From: Lojkania enalia
Taxonomy: Eukaryota > Ascomycota > Dothideomycetes > Pleosporales
Length of the DNA: 64,000 bases
Direction: 5' to 3'
NCBI GenBank assembly: GCA_010094045.1
Contig: ML986622.1
Coordinates: 186,001 to 250,000 of the forward strand
Positions 34,240 to 45,408 of the stretch are shown piece after piece. Position 1 is the stretch's first letter, and each line of letters begins with the position of its first letter. A program made the position numbers and the translations under genes. The notes under the pieces are model-generated. The model was not told where the DNA came from and ran no database searches. It saw only the letters and a program-made list of their open reading frames with translations.

Positions 34240-36230
34240 TCTAGATGAATACCATTACTAAATACCTGCTTGAAACATGTACTCGAAACCAAACCCATCC
34301 CTCAGGGAAATACGCTAACTCCATCCACAACCTAGTGCATGGAAGACGATATCGAGTGCCACTTAGAGACTGAATCTCTGGACGGCTAGGCTGTATCCAG
34401 TAAATCCAAAGCTCTCTCATATGCATGGCAGGATCCTCAAGAAACAAACTAATCGCCGCGGATAGCTAATCTTTTGAGGTAATATTGAGCCTTTTCGCTG
34501 GTCTCAAACGCATACGAGACACAGAAACGCTTGTGATTCTATGGATCTATGCCGAGTGCATCAAACAAGCTGATCTGGATGAACGAAACCAGCAAGTGGG
34601 GCTCATGAGAGATATCTACAGCTCCGCTGAAAAGGTCATACTTTAGCTTGGCCATGGTGTGGACTTTGATCCTCCCATCAAATAGCCAAAAATATAGTAG
34701 TGTAAAGGAGATGACGGGGATATCGAACCTGTGAACGCCTATATTAAGCAGCTTCTAACCCAGGAAGAAGGGCATGATAATGCTGACGACACATTAGAGA
34801 CATTCGTTTTCATAAGACTCGTACCGTCGACGAGCATTATAATGAACTACCGTTCTTCTGTGAAGACTAGAAGACTCTAATATCATAGCCTAAAGTATTT
34901 CGCGCTTTGTGTGCAATTTTTTCCGTTGCTTGGTAGAAGAGGGTGTAGATCCTCCAGGAGACGATTTTTGCTCGCAAAGCAATGGTTTTATACAACTTCA
35001 TCACCGCTCCTTGGGATATCTTTGCACGGGCAGCCAATGCTTCGCGCACGCATGACCAATTCTACTGTGTAGATTTCCATTATAAGCAGCCACTAAAAGA
35101 GGCCGATGTCATACTCAGCTTACTAAGTGGAGCTTTTGATAACACGCGGGATATGAGGGTTTAAATGGCACAGAATACGCAACCGTCCTTACGGCAGACC
35201 ATATCTCGGACTCATCACTGTAAAGTATTAGATGTTCATGATAAAATGTATGGAGCATTTGGATTTGCCGCGGATTGATATGGAAGACGGCCTCTAGTGC
35301 CCGATTATTGTCTAAGTCCAAGAGAAGTTTTCTTGCGCGCAAGCCTCATCATCCTTCAAGATTCTCTTACCTTGGAAGGGCTGGTGGGAACTACAAGAAC
35401 CAATGTACCCGATGTGCCATCCTGAGTTGTCCAAGGTAGCACCAGTTTAGAGATGTGGCGCGCAGTCGAGGAAAGCAAGAATAAATGACACAATTTTATT
35501 TAATTCAGTGGGGTATACCAGAGCCCATGTATAGCAGAAAGAAGACATCCTGCTTCTCGGTGGTTTCAGACCATTTGATACAATTGTTTACGTGGGGCCA
35601 GCAATGTCGGAGGAAACGGATATCTGGAGAGGACTCATAAATGTCTTAAAAACATGGCGTGAGACGGTTGGGCTAGAAGATAGAAAGGATAGAATCAACG
35701 CAGGGAAGCAATTCTGAGAAAAAGCATTCTGGAGAATGATTGCCAATGACTTTATTCTGTGGCACCTTTCTGAAACATCTGAGTAGTAAAAACATGATGA
35801 TATCCGTAGGCATTTCAGAAACCTCAGAGACACGAACTTTCCCGGCCTTCCAGAGGATCAATGGAGCTAGATTCGGTCCCAATCATCCGGAATCAATGAG
35901 GGAAATAGTGATGCGAATGCTCGCTTGATTCATTTCAACCCGAATCTAGATTATGTCCACTTAACCAGTCATTTCGCATTTTGACGGCTCTTCGTAGATT
36001 TTTTTACTACAGCAGGCAGTCGTATGAGATTAGACCCGTCATCGATACTTCCTTGTGATGCAATTGTTCTACTACTGGGTGGTAAAGCCCTATTTTCCAT
36101 AAGAGGCAACGTGGGTGGCTCTGATTCTCACAATATACTTATAATAGACGATTATGTTCACGGGTTGATGGATGGAGAAGGGATGCCGGCCGACTGGGGG
36201 GATGAGATCATTCAGATAACCCCCAAATAG
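34240..36230 (+). pseudogene. RIP-damaged HET-domain gene relic
   Basis: HET landmarks appear in order on the + strand. KALSYAWQDPQE lies near 34408-34443. LWIYAECIKQADLDERNQ followed by VGLMRDIYSSAEKVIL lies at 34536-34643, ending at a TAG (34644-34646) where the family has Trp before LG. The KRV block follows, with TAG at 34934-34936 and 34946-34948, then ILQETIFARKAMVLYNF at 34949. The C-terminal element is open from about 36010: AGSRMRLDPSS, CDAIVLLLGGKALFSI and DYVHGLMDGEGM, stop at 36230. At three sites the stop replaces a family Trp, TGG to TAG, which is CpA to TpA on the opposite strand, the RIP signature. The middle (35000-35900) is scrambled. It is not a near copy of the intact HET gene next door. 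Confidence 0.72.
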
Positions 36231-36555
36231 CAGGGTATCTAGATCCATACCTTACAGCTTCTGCCAGCATCCGTGCTCGAAGTTAATATTTCAAGAATTC
36301 GATGGTTGACCAGGACTCCTTCGGCGCGGGAAGCCTCCTATCATCTGTGGATATTCCCCGCTTGTTTTCTTATCTTTCCCAGCTTTCTTGATTTGCTTCC
36401 ATCTGAAAGGCCAATGAACCAACTACCCATCTATTTCCGCCCTAACTCCCACCCCAGAAAGTTCCTGTCTCTTACTCATCTACAAACCATCTCTCCAAGC
36501 CCGAGCACTCGGCCGTCCATCCAGTTACGGTTCCTCATAATGTTCTTTCTTTCCT

Positions 36556-37560
36556 ACTATAACCTGTTTTTTGTTTCGAAACCGGGTCCCGAGGAAGAAT
36601 GCGCCGGCTCTGAGTATAACCGCAGTGGCGACGCCGATGCCTATACCGGCTTTAGGGGCCGTGCTGAGACCTCCGGGATTAGGTTGTGTGGTGGGAAAGG
36701 ATGTGAAGGTGGCTGTTGCTTTCCTTGTCTGGTTACAGTGGCAGTATTTAGTTCGGATGAAGTTTGTGAAGGCCTAGATACTGAGGAAGACACGGTAGAC
36801 ATCGCTGATCTAGTCGATCGACTCGGTGTCAATTCGGCCGTGAACGCCCCTCTAGACGCCATGCTTGAAGACACACCCTCACCACTAGCCCTAATATCAA
36901 ACTAAGCACTATACCCGAAAACTTGCCCCTACAAAACCTTAAACCCACAATCCCCCGCTTTCTGCAACCTCCCATTAGCCATCCGCCTAAACTCCCCGCT
37001 CGTCATAGAATCTACAGACACCAGAATCGCAATCCAGACAACAGACGGCGGTATACGTACTAGGTATCATTATGAGGTCCATTACGTTCGTCGATGGCCT
37101 TTTGGGAAAGCGACTTGTGCGTTCTAAAGAAAAACCGGGCCGGTAAGTTGTAAATGCATGTACAATGTGGTGTGGATTATGTACCGCAGCAATAGTTGGC
37201 ACCGTGTAGGTTATTGTATGTTTCCTGTAGTTCAGCGACGGAGGAGTCCTCGATGAATCCTAGGCTTCCATCAAAAGGTCTGCGCGAAGGTAAAACTGAA
37301 CAAGCATAATCCCGCCCATAGGAACCGAAGCATACGAGTCTCCTGGCTATACCAAATGCCATACAAGTCCAATCTCCTCAAAGATCATCACTAGAAGAAT
37401 ATAGAGTCGTTTTAGCCGCACCACATGGCCAAGCCTCATCCTAAAAACACCTAGATCTGCATAGTCTGTATCTTCCAGCATCCCGTTTTGATCAAAAAAT
37501 GTGCGTTTCCGCCAAGCACAGATTCGCATACTCGTGAGCGATATTGGACATTTCAAGCGC
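36556..37560 (-). pseudogene. Decayed Mid2-like surface-protein relic
   Basis: The clearest part is on the - strand at ~36560-36720: FPTTQPNPGGLSTAPKAGIG followed by IGVATAVILRAGAFFLGTRF and RNKK, a membrane helix with basic stop that resembles the intact gene at 29410-30685 (GGLSTGAKAGIGVGATIGG, AGAFFLGVMFRRKK). Upstream, a Ser/Thr-rich stretch (TVSSSVSRPSQTSSELNTAT) lies in another frame, so a frameshift separates them near 36730. Further upstream, fragments with Tyr-Cys-Cys-Gly (NNLHGANYCCGT) suggest a Cys-rich ectodomain of the kind in fungal Mid2-like proteins. No intact model can be built. The cytosolic tail ends a few residues after the helix. Confidence 0.5.
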
Positions 37561-37562
37561 TA

Positions 37563-37839
37563 TACTACCGGAACATAGACATAGTAGTCCTGGACAAATA
37601 TCTACGGGAGTAAACGCATCTCACGTAGATATAATATAATAGATGAGGAAAAGCACTGCATGAACTCTTTCGACTAAGGCAGGACAAGAATTCATATCTC
37701 ATTATCATGACCTGTAGGAGGCCTCTAGGACTCCTTACCCGCGCTAGGGGTATACATACCAAAATTATGATACAGAAAGATATAGCGCCCCACTTTTACA
37801 AGACGCCCCAATGCATATCATTTCAATAAGTCTCCTGCT
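37563..37839. other. 3' spacer of the TBC gene
   Basis: A short AT-rich spacer with no feature seen. Confidence 0.3.
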
Positions 37840-40596
37840 CTAAGGTAATGCGGGGAGATTATCATCCATATTATTCTTCTTCCAAAACCGCTTTGACGCC
37901 TTCCTCCTCAGTGTCGTTTTTACGCCCAATCCCTCCTTTTCCACCGGGTTAGCTTCGCCTCTCACTGACTGATCCTTGGCCACCTGCTCCCGCCAAAACA
38001 TACGCTTCTCTAGGATGAGGTTATTATCCACGGAATTAAAGTGCTTCTTGGTAAAGACTAGATCGTATAGTATATGAGGGCTGAGGCACTTGCGTGGTAC
38101 ATCCTGTATAGTCATATAAATCTCCGCCATGTTGGAGGGATCCAGCCTCCGCAGTTCCGGTTCAGCCAACTTAAAAATAGCTAACGCGTATTTGAACAAC
38201 GTTCGCGGGCCCTCGTAAAAGAACGAATCCCAGATTCGCAAAACAGTCTCGATGGGAAGGACGTTAATAAACAGCGACATGAACCAGGACGTGCAGGCGA
38301 TATTGACGCTGGGGAGACGTTGGAATTTTGCATCGGGATGAGCGTGGGAACCGAGGCCGTTGTTAATGATATCAGCATCGTTGATAGATGCCCAGACCTT
38401 TGGAAGATAATCTTTAATCAACATCATCAAAATCTTTACCTCGGTATTCTCGAGGTTGCGAGCGTGCGCTTTTGGTAGATGGTATTTGGTAATAATGTGC
38501 ATGAGGATAAAGACGCGCTCCACATTATTCCCCAAGAAGAGAAGCAAAAGTCCAGCTATAAAATTCAGTGACTGACAATAACCGATTTGGGGATTGTGCA
38601 GCGCGAAACATTGCAGCACCTCGCGCAAGTTCTGAATCATCTTTGGCTCAGCATCTTCGGCCTGCCCAGGAATTGGATTGGGCTTAAAGTGAACGTTGTC
38701 AGGGAATGTCCTGTCGAGATCGCGTTCGATGGCTTCGCGGTCGTCCTTGTTAAGCTCTTCGTTCCTGACCCGGGCGACCAACTGTGAATAGATACCAGAC
38801 ACCTCGCCAAGGTCAAATTGGCTATTTGAGTAGTACCACCACATCGCGCCCCTCCACTCGGGAGGGAACCCCTTCCGTACATATCGTTTTACTCTGTCGC
38901 AGCGATCGGGGAATTGATGTGGCTCGTCTGTGGGGAGTTGTTGTTTGTGCATCAGTGCTATCCATTTGCCTCGTCGACGCTGGACATAGTCCTCATATGT
39001 GTTATACCAGACATCGTACTGCTCAACAGTAATCTTGTCTGTGGCCTTTTTGAAGCCGTATCTATCTCGCTCATGTGGGGAGACAGCTGGCCTGAGAAAC
39101 ACCGTCCCATTTGACTTTCGCTTGCCAGTTGGCCTGTCGTTACCGAAATCAGTGGTCGGGGATTTGATCGGCGGTTTTGCGGGGAGGGCCTTGTCGATCT
39201 GAAGAAACACACTACGACGATCGAAGACGCTTGTTGATGCGCGACGAGGTCGAACAGCGTCTTGGTCGATCTCAGGCAGCACAGCAGACTGCTTCACTGG
39301 GGATTGCGGCACTGGACTGGGTTTCTCCCCTACCCCATCAACCGATGGATCTAATCGTTTGGCATACTTGTCAGCGTAGGCTTGAAATTGAGCCAAATCC
39401 TGGCGCGACATGCGACATTTGGTCTCAGGTAATCTGGGCAGTTGACTGAGGTGTCTATATGCATCACGGTCAAGGTCCTGTTTAGGCGACTGCTTTTCTG
39501 GCAGACCGGGCAAGCTCTCTGCTACACTCGGTGGGCGATGAGGCGGCTCAACATCCGTTATTTCATCAGGGATGATAACATCGATCTCATCGCGTTCATT
39601 GCTGCAATAGAAGTCGAGCAAATCATCCACATCACCGTCGTCATACTCTGTGTAGGGAGTTACGTCTTCTAGTGGTTCCTTTACAGCAAAGCTGCTGCGG
39701 TTTTCGCTCCGCTTATCGCTGAAGGATGTGGCCATGCTACTGCGTTCTGTGCCAGAAGCATCGACGAAGCTTGAGGAAGCGATTGTCCAACTAAGTGAAT
39801 CGCGCGGCTCATCGGCACGGTACGGTCGCACGGGGATGTTGTAGTGGTCGTTATGAGACCAATTGCCTCCACGATTGGGCCTGTAAGCGCCTGATAAGTT
39901 TGATCGATCTCCTCTATATTGGTTGTAGTCTGCAATGGATGTGGCAGATCTTAGAGCAGGAAAAGGCTGCGATGGCTGCGAGGGACTGGATGAGCTGGTC
40001 AATCCACGAGCCCTATTCTGCGAAGTCCAAGATTCTCCTCTAGACATCCTCCAAGATGTATCCTGGGCATTGACGGGATTGCTGGCGAGAGGGTTAAACA
40101 TGGTTCGGGGGTCGCTGATGGGGCCTGGACCACCGGCCTGTTTCATCATCGGGGGAGCTGGACCCGGGGTTGGAGACTCGGGTGGTTGCTCGGCGCGCGG
40201 ATGGCCAGGATTCAACGCAGAGGAGGCGGCCTGTCGACGCAGGTACGAGGCTCGGTGCCGAAGAGGGAGGTATGGGGAGGGGAGCGATGGCGAGAGGGTA
40301 GGACTGGAGGACGGCGAGGGACTGTACGTGGTTCGCTCGTATGCCGATGTATTCCTGTTTTCCGTCTGAAGAGTCTCTGGATGCCCTGTTTCATGGGCTG
40401 CAAAACCGTCTTTGGCGGTAAGGAGGGTGTAAGGACTCGATGGTTGGGGTGAGGCTGGAGGGGTGAACTCTCCGTCCGGTGGACGGTATGCTGCATACCG
40501 CGCGCCTCGATCACCGCCATGTTCACGAACTGTCGAGAGCCCACAGTCTTCAGAATCAGGGCTTCCTGTGCTCGAGCGGTGCTCAGCCATGGCCAT
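37840..40596 (-). CDS. TBC-domain Rab GTPase-activating protein
   Basis: Single exon, 918 aa. TBC proteins speed GTP hydrolysis by Rab GTPases through a dual-finger mechanism, controlling vesicle traffic. The first ~520 residues are disordered, Ser/Pro/Arg-rich. The TBC domain (~residues 570-830) starts RKGFPPEWRGAMWWYYSNSQ and holds the Arg finger motif IERDLDRTFPDN, the Gln finger motif GYCQSLNFIAGLLLLFL, then TSWFMSLFINVLPIETVLRI and WDSFFYEGPRTLFKYALAIF. Both catalytic residues (Arg in DLDR, Gln in YCQ) are present, so it is predicted active. A basic tail (TTLRRKASKRFWKKN) follows. The target Rab is not evident. The start MAMAEHRSS has a second Met two codons on. Confidence 0.94.
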   Translation of the reverse strand: MAMAEHRSSTGSPDSEDCGLSTVREHGGDRGARYAAYRPPDGEFTPPASPQPSSPYTLLTAKDGFAAHETGHPETLQTENRNTSAYERTTYSPSPSSSPTLSPSLPSPYLPLRHRASYLRRQAASSALNPGHPRAEQPPESPTPGPAPPMMKQAGGPGPISDPRTMFNPLASNPVNAQDTSWRMSRGESWTSQNRARGLTSSSSPSQPSQPFPALRSATSIADYNQYRGDRSNLSGAYRPNRGGNWSHNDHYNIPVRPYRADEPRDSLSWTIASSSFVDASGTERSSMATSFSDKRSENRSSFAVKEPLEDVTPYTEYDDGDVDDLLDFYCSNERDEIDVIIPDEITDVEPPHRPPSVAESLPGLPEKQSPKQDLDRDAYRHLSQLPRLPETKCRMSRQDLAQFQAYADKYAKRLDPSVDGVGEKPSPVPQSPVKQSAVLPEIDQDAVRPRRASTSVFDRRSVFLQIDKALPAKPPIKSPTTDFGNDRPTGKRKSNGTVFLRPAVSPHERDRYGFKKATDKITVEQYDVWYNTYEDYVQRRRGKWIALMHKQQLPTDEPHQFPDRCDRVKRYVRKGFPPEWRGAMWWYYSNSQFDLGEVSGIYSQLVARVRNEELNKDDREAIERDLDRTFPDNVHFKPNPIPGQAEDAEPKMIQNLREVLQCFALHNPQIGYCQSLNFIAGLLLLFLGNNVERVFILMHIITKYHLPKAHARNLENTEVKILMMLIKDYLPKVWASINDADIINNGLGSHAHPDAKFQRLPSVNIACTSWFMSLFINVLPIETVLRIWDSFFYEGPRTLFKYALAIFKLAEPELRRLDPSNMAEIYMTIQDVPRKCLSPHILYDLVFTKKHFNSVDNNLILEKRMFWREQVAKDQSVRGEANPVEKEGLGVKTTLRRKASKRFWKKNNMDDNLPALP

Positions 40597-42034
40597 GTAT
40601 GCTCGTTGGCTGGCGCCGATTCACTCGGACGGACCAAGGGCAAGCTGGAGAGTGCCTTTGCCGTCCTTTGACATTCTTGGTGCGGCTGGCGAGATTGTTC
40701 GAAGGTAGACAAATGGAGGCGTTATTCGCTGAAAGGCACAAACGTGTGAATTTGCGTTTCACTCGCGATGTGTAATCGGGCTGAGGGCGGCGTGAATGGT
40801 CTCGAGGCTCGAGGAAAGGCGGCGGACGCGGGCCAATCGCTGTTGAAGGAGCGTCGTTGACCCCACGAGGCTAATTAAAGAGGGACTGCGAACTGAAGAA
40901 GAAAAAAACCCTGAAAGAGCGTGCAAGGGGCGATGCGTGGTGAATGCCGTCGGGGGGGGAAGCAACGGTGAAGAGTGAGGTGTTGCACGATTCCACGATG
41001 CATGAGGAGCTCTTCTACTTCGGCACCGTGGGTCCGAGAGCCAAGCGCAACGGCGTCCGTTGCTGAATCTGGATCCCGAGTAAACAAGCACCCAATCTTG
41101 CATACGCGCCAGTTTCCCGGCGCTTCAGTCTTGCGTCTAGGTCAGCGTTTCAGGCATGCCCGGTCCGTCCTTGGACTCTTCAACGTCCCAGATTATCGCT
41201 ACCAGTCCACCAGCTACTGTAGATGACAAACAACCGTTCCAGGTTACGCGACGCGCCGAGGTATCGACCGCGGGATCGCTGTCAACAAGGCTGCAAGGTC
41301 CTCACGTGCTCCCCTCCATGTCAATCCTGATAAATACGAGCCTGCGTTTATTTTCCGCAACATGGCACCCTGACTCTAGCAGCTTGGACGGCCATTTCGA
41401 TGCTCACTGCATTGGAAGGGAGCGTTTCAGGGGTACGCAGCGGAATTGGGCTTGCTTCTTGCTATGTCCGTGAACAAAGCCAGCAGAAAGCGCCGAGAGG
41501 AGCTGACTCGCTAATATGAGCAAGTGGTCTGTCCTTGAACAAGTGTCCGTGACGCCCAAAAGTCCGGGACTTTCTCCTGGAGCGGCTTTCAGCTTGACAG
41601 AATTTTCCAGCGCCCATGCTCCCCCGCGAACAGTTCGCCTCGATGCTCGAAACAAGCTGTCAATCAGCATAGGAAATGGGGCAGTATGTCACAATTCCCG
41701 CCCACCTATTCAGGAACCGTCGTGGGGAGTTTTATTTAATCGTCCGATCTGGTCTTGTCGAGATTAGCTATGACGGCATTAGGCATTTTTCCGCCTTCCA
41801 TTCGGAAACGCGACGATCAAATAAGTGCATTCACTACGAATTCAGCTACGTGTATGCTAAAATATCAAGTGCTCCCGAAGCTAAAGCGCTTCATAATCAT
41901 AACCGTGTGCTGGAATATCAGTCATGGATGCATTCCAGGCGGATGCAAGTTTCGCCGAACGCCCAAAATGCATGAAAGGGATAGGGATGCCTAATCGACC
42001 AGAGACCTAACTCTCTCGGTCCAGTCTTCTACCT
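40597..42034. other. Intergenic
   Basis: About 1.4 kb upstream of the TBC gene and downstream of the E2 gene. Short frames only; a GGGGGGG tract lies near 40953. No gene supported. Confidence 0.45.
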
Positions 42035-42610
42035 TCACTTTGCATATCGCTTGACCCAGTCCTTAGCTGTCTTGTCAAACTCCTTGCGGTTTTCCTTGTA
42101 TTCATTTGCAATGGACGGTTCGATGGCATCGTCGATATTGGGCTCGATGAGCAGAGTCTGAATGAGGCGAAGGACCGAGACGACCTTGTTGGGCGGCTTC
42201 CATTCCTCGGGTCGTAGCAAGCCCAGGCACATTGAGCCCTTGTCATCATTGCTCACGTTCGGATGGTAGATTTTGGTCTTGAAGCTAACGACGGGCGGCT
42301 TGAACGGGTATTCGTTTGGGAAAGTAATCTCGAGCTTAAAGTGGCCCCCCTTGATTCGTCGTCGATAATTAGTCGAGAAATAGAAAATTGTGTTGAAAGG
42401 AGGAAAACATACAGCATAGATAGACTGATCTGGCCCATCGAGGAGGACCTCCCATTTGGTCATGTTCTGCTCGTCGAAGTTGATCTTCATGCCTGGCGGG
42501 GTATCTTTCATGCACTCCGTGTATTCCTGAGAGATGTTAGTTTGCTTCACTAATATCAATATATCCGAAGAGCATACCTTCATAATCCGCTTCTTTGCCC
42601 CTGCGCTCAT
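42035..42610 (-). CDS. E2 ubiquitin-conjugating enzyme (UBE2L3-like size)
   Basis: Model complement(join(42035..42349,42413..42526,42578..42610)), 153 aa. E2 enzymes take ubiquitin or a ubiquitin-like protein from E1 onto a Cys and pass it to substrates with an E3. Exon 1 codes MSAGAKKRIMK; exons 2 and 3 complete the UBC fold. Motifs: NMTKWEVLLDGPDQSIYAGG, FPNEYPFKPPVVSFKTKIYH (with the HPN of the active site), and the catalytic Cys (~residue 90) in KGSMCLGLL. The C-terminal helices read IQTLLIEPNIDDAIEPSIAN and KTAKDWVKRYA. Introns of 51 and 63 bp keep phase 0. Length and Cys context resemble the UBE2L3 branch more than Ubc4/5. Partner E3 and modifier unknown. Confidence 0.94.
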   Translation of the reverse strand: MSAGAKKRIMKVCSSDILILVKQTNISQEYTECMKDTPPGMKINFDEQNMTKWEVLLDGPDQSIYAVCFPPFNTIFYFSTNYRRRIKGGHFKLEITFPNEYPFKPPVVSFKTKIYHPNVSNDDKGSMCLGLLRPEEWKPPNKVVSVLRLIQTLLIEPNIDDAIEPSIANEYKENRKEFDKTAKDWVKRYAK

Positions 42611-44411
42611 TGTGACTTCCGAGTACAGAAGTCGGGAGGTTTGTCGGGTTGAGGTATTGCCTACAATGTATTGGAAGGGGGAGCGGTTTATTTGATATAT
42701 TTCGCACGAGTGCAGTTACTGGTAGTGATTTCGAGTCGAGAGACAAGCCTTGCAGTGAGTCAAGTATTAGTCACTGGGTGTCTGGAGAAGTCGAAGACGG
42801 GGTTGGTGGGGGAAATGGTAAGTGGCTAGTGGGGGGGAGGATGACGAAGAAAACGTCAACTACCTTATTGCGAAATCCGTCGCCTGGCACCATCAGCGAA
42901 ACAGGCATCCCAGGTGGCGCAGTAAATCGAACATCGCCGCAGCCCTTATGCAGCATGCTTCACTTTCTAGACGCCTCAACCCCGCCAGCAGCACACGAAC
43001 ATCAGGATGCTGCATTTGGCTATCAGACCTAGCCGCGCACACGACTTTGTTCCGCTCCCCGACGCAATCGTAAAAATCTAATCCAGATACTCACTAACGT
43101 ATTATCCTACAATATTCTTCAAGGAATATCTAAAAATTTCATTTGATCTTTGGTCATACTTTTTTTATTCTTTTTTCCAACTAAATCTTGCTGCTGATAG
43201 TTGTCTGGGATCTACTATACTTGGGGAAACGAGCATTTTGACGCTACTCGGCGTAGCTAATCAAAAAATGTCCTCTTCCTCCAGTGCTTATAAGTGCTTG
43301 TACTAGTTAACGACATGTACGTGCGGCTAACGTAGAAGGGGTCAGAACTATTATTATTCTCGGCAGACAAGAGGATATATATATGCTTTCGGCAGCATTA
43401 TCTCCTAGCGACACTCGTATGAGTTCGCTCAAAGCTCTCCTTCTACCTATAAGCACCTTGGGCACCTTTGAATGCTTCACTAGTAATTTCCCGTGGTCTT
43501 CTGGTAAAACACTCGTCAACATGAATATGGTATATCGGAATTTCCCCGACGATCCTGCGGCTCTGTTCACAAAGGCTAGGTAGCTATCCATATCCCAAGT
43601 CTTTTTCCTTCCCATTCCTGAAAGGCACAGGATTGTACTACTTCAATCAAATGGCCGTCGTTGTGAGTCACAACAGAGGCCGCTCGCTCGCTTACTCGAT
43701 TCGTCAAACCGGTACAACGTCATGGCGGAGATCTGGGTTGAAGGATACTTTCTTTCCGTCTGTACGGTCACGTTTTTCAACATACTCACCCGCCCACCCT
43801 ATTCGCCATGGACCCCTGTATCATAAGGACCATGAGGCTGAACGACGTCACGCGTTGGGGATGTGTTGTCTCGCTTGGCCGCTGATCCAGGGCCACGATA
43901 TCGCAGAGTATCAACCAACATGCATGGAACCGCCTTCTTCGCCCTTCCATCTCTCGCCGGTCGATCGAATCAGGACGAGCAGGCAACGCGGCCTTGCTGC
44001 CTTGCTTCCTAATTCTGTCCCGTAACAGCGAAATACCATGCAATTGACGAATGGCGAGTCCTACATGCATGCACAGCCCAGCGCACGGCTTGGTAGCAGG
44101 CTGCAGGGGAGTCTGACTTGGCAGGGCGCCATGCCCAAGTATAAGATGCCGGCCTCCCCCACATCAACTCTTCACGCCTCTCGACAAGCCACGAGCCTGA
44201 CAATACCCTGTGTATACCACTTCACCATCCCGTGAATGGTATATGCAAAGCCCTCGGACGTAGCATTTTTCTGATAGCAAATCTCCAAGAAAAGTGCGAA
44301 ATCTGAACCACGGGCTTCCAGGAGCTCCCCACATGCAAGCTGCGTCAAACTAACCTGTCCACTCTTTGCAAACTGCTCCGTCACTCGTTACGATCCCTCT
44401 CTTCGTCCATA
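42611..44411. other. Divergent intergenic region
   Basis: About 1.8 kb between divergent genes. Frames at 43307-43615 and 43633-44025 have no domain support. AT-rich around 43080-43400. Confidence 0.45.
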
Positions 44412-45408
44412 ATGTTCGGAAAACGCTCTTTTGCTAGCTCGAAAGATCGCTCCGGCAAGATAACCAAACAGTCGAAGAGATCGTTCCGCGAGGTTACTAG
44501 GCAGAAGCACATGGTCGAGAAGATGGATGCACGGATGGATAGTCCAATGATGGAGAGGTAGTCCTCGCATTCTCCTAGAATCGTATCTGTAGCATAGCAT
44601 CTGACAGTGACATGTGCATAGTGTTTCGCCCAGTCTCACCTCTCCCATTGTGACCATAGTCGTAGGGTCTGACCAACGGCTATTCGCCGCGCACGAAGAT
44701 GTCCTCAGTCATTCCCCATTCTTCGCCTCGGCGTTGCGGGACCAGTTCTTCGAATCCAACACTCGACGCATCGATCTGCCGACGGAGGAGCCCGAAATCT
44801 TTTCCTGTGTTCTCGAGTACCTGTACAAAGGCGACTACTACCCGCGGCTTGTCCACGACAAGCGGCGCCAGACCTGGATGCTCGAGGGCGCAGTCACCTC
44901 GCCCGACCCTTCTAAAAATGGCGACCGCGTACCCGCCGTCGAACCAACTTTCTTCCACTCCGGTGTCAACGACATCATTCTCCGCGATACCGCCGTGTAT
45001 TGCGCAGCCGAGCGGTACGGCCTCGAAGAGCTGAAGCGGCTCTCCCTGCGTAAGCAGGGCCTGCAGAGCGGGATCGAGGTTGGAACGATTCTGCGGAGTG
45101 CCCGGTATGCGTACGAGAACACGCCGGATAGCGATTCGAGGCTACGCGCTCATTACCTGGCGCTGATCATCCGCAGCCGCAAGACGTTCAAGCGTAGTGG
45201 GACTATGCAGCTGGAAATGGAGATTGGGGGGAAATTGTTCTTTGATTTGTTCGTAGCCATGTGCAATCACATCGATGATATTGTGGATGCGTCGTAAGTG
45301 TCTTCAAACTCTTTGCCCTCACCTCTCCTCCTTTAAATAAAAACTGCGAATATGTGAGAATAGGAACTAACTCCACCCAGCAACGCACGCACCCCAAAAA
45401 CCATCTAA
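44412..45408 (+). CDS. BTB/POZ-domain protein
   Basis: Model join(44412..44557,44622..45293,45381..45408), 281 aa. BTB/POZ domains mediate dimerisation and often link substrates to Cullin-3 ligases; the fungal single-BTB proteins are mostly uncharacterised. Exon 1 codes a basic leader (MFGKRSFASSKDRSGKITKQ). The BTB fold follows: PIVTIVVGSDQRLFAAHEDV, SHSPFFASALRDQFFESNTR, IDLPTEEPEIFSCVLEYLYK, GDYYPRL, then a helical back half (RDTAVYCAAERYGLEELKRL). Both introns have good sites (64 and 87 bp). The last exon has only 28 nt and adds a nine-residue end (SNARTPKTI). Without that splice the protein stops at 45297, one residue after DIVDAS begins to end, so both forms are possible. Cellular partner unknown. 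Confidence 0.87.

Noticed and set aside
29410..37560. Inverted duplication of a surface-protein/HET module
   Set aside because: The HET genes are in opposite orientation, but both surface genes are on the minus strand, and the HET copies are not close in sequence; a simple inverted duplication does not fit.
40759..41975. Frames between the TBC and E2 genes
   Set aside because: No domain or splice structure; overlapping frames on both strands.
43307..44025. Hypothetical frames in the 42611-44411 gap
   Set aside because: About 100-130 codons without recognisable features; could be real but cannot be supported.
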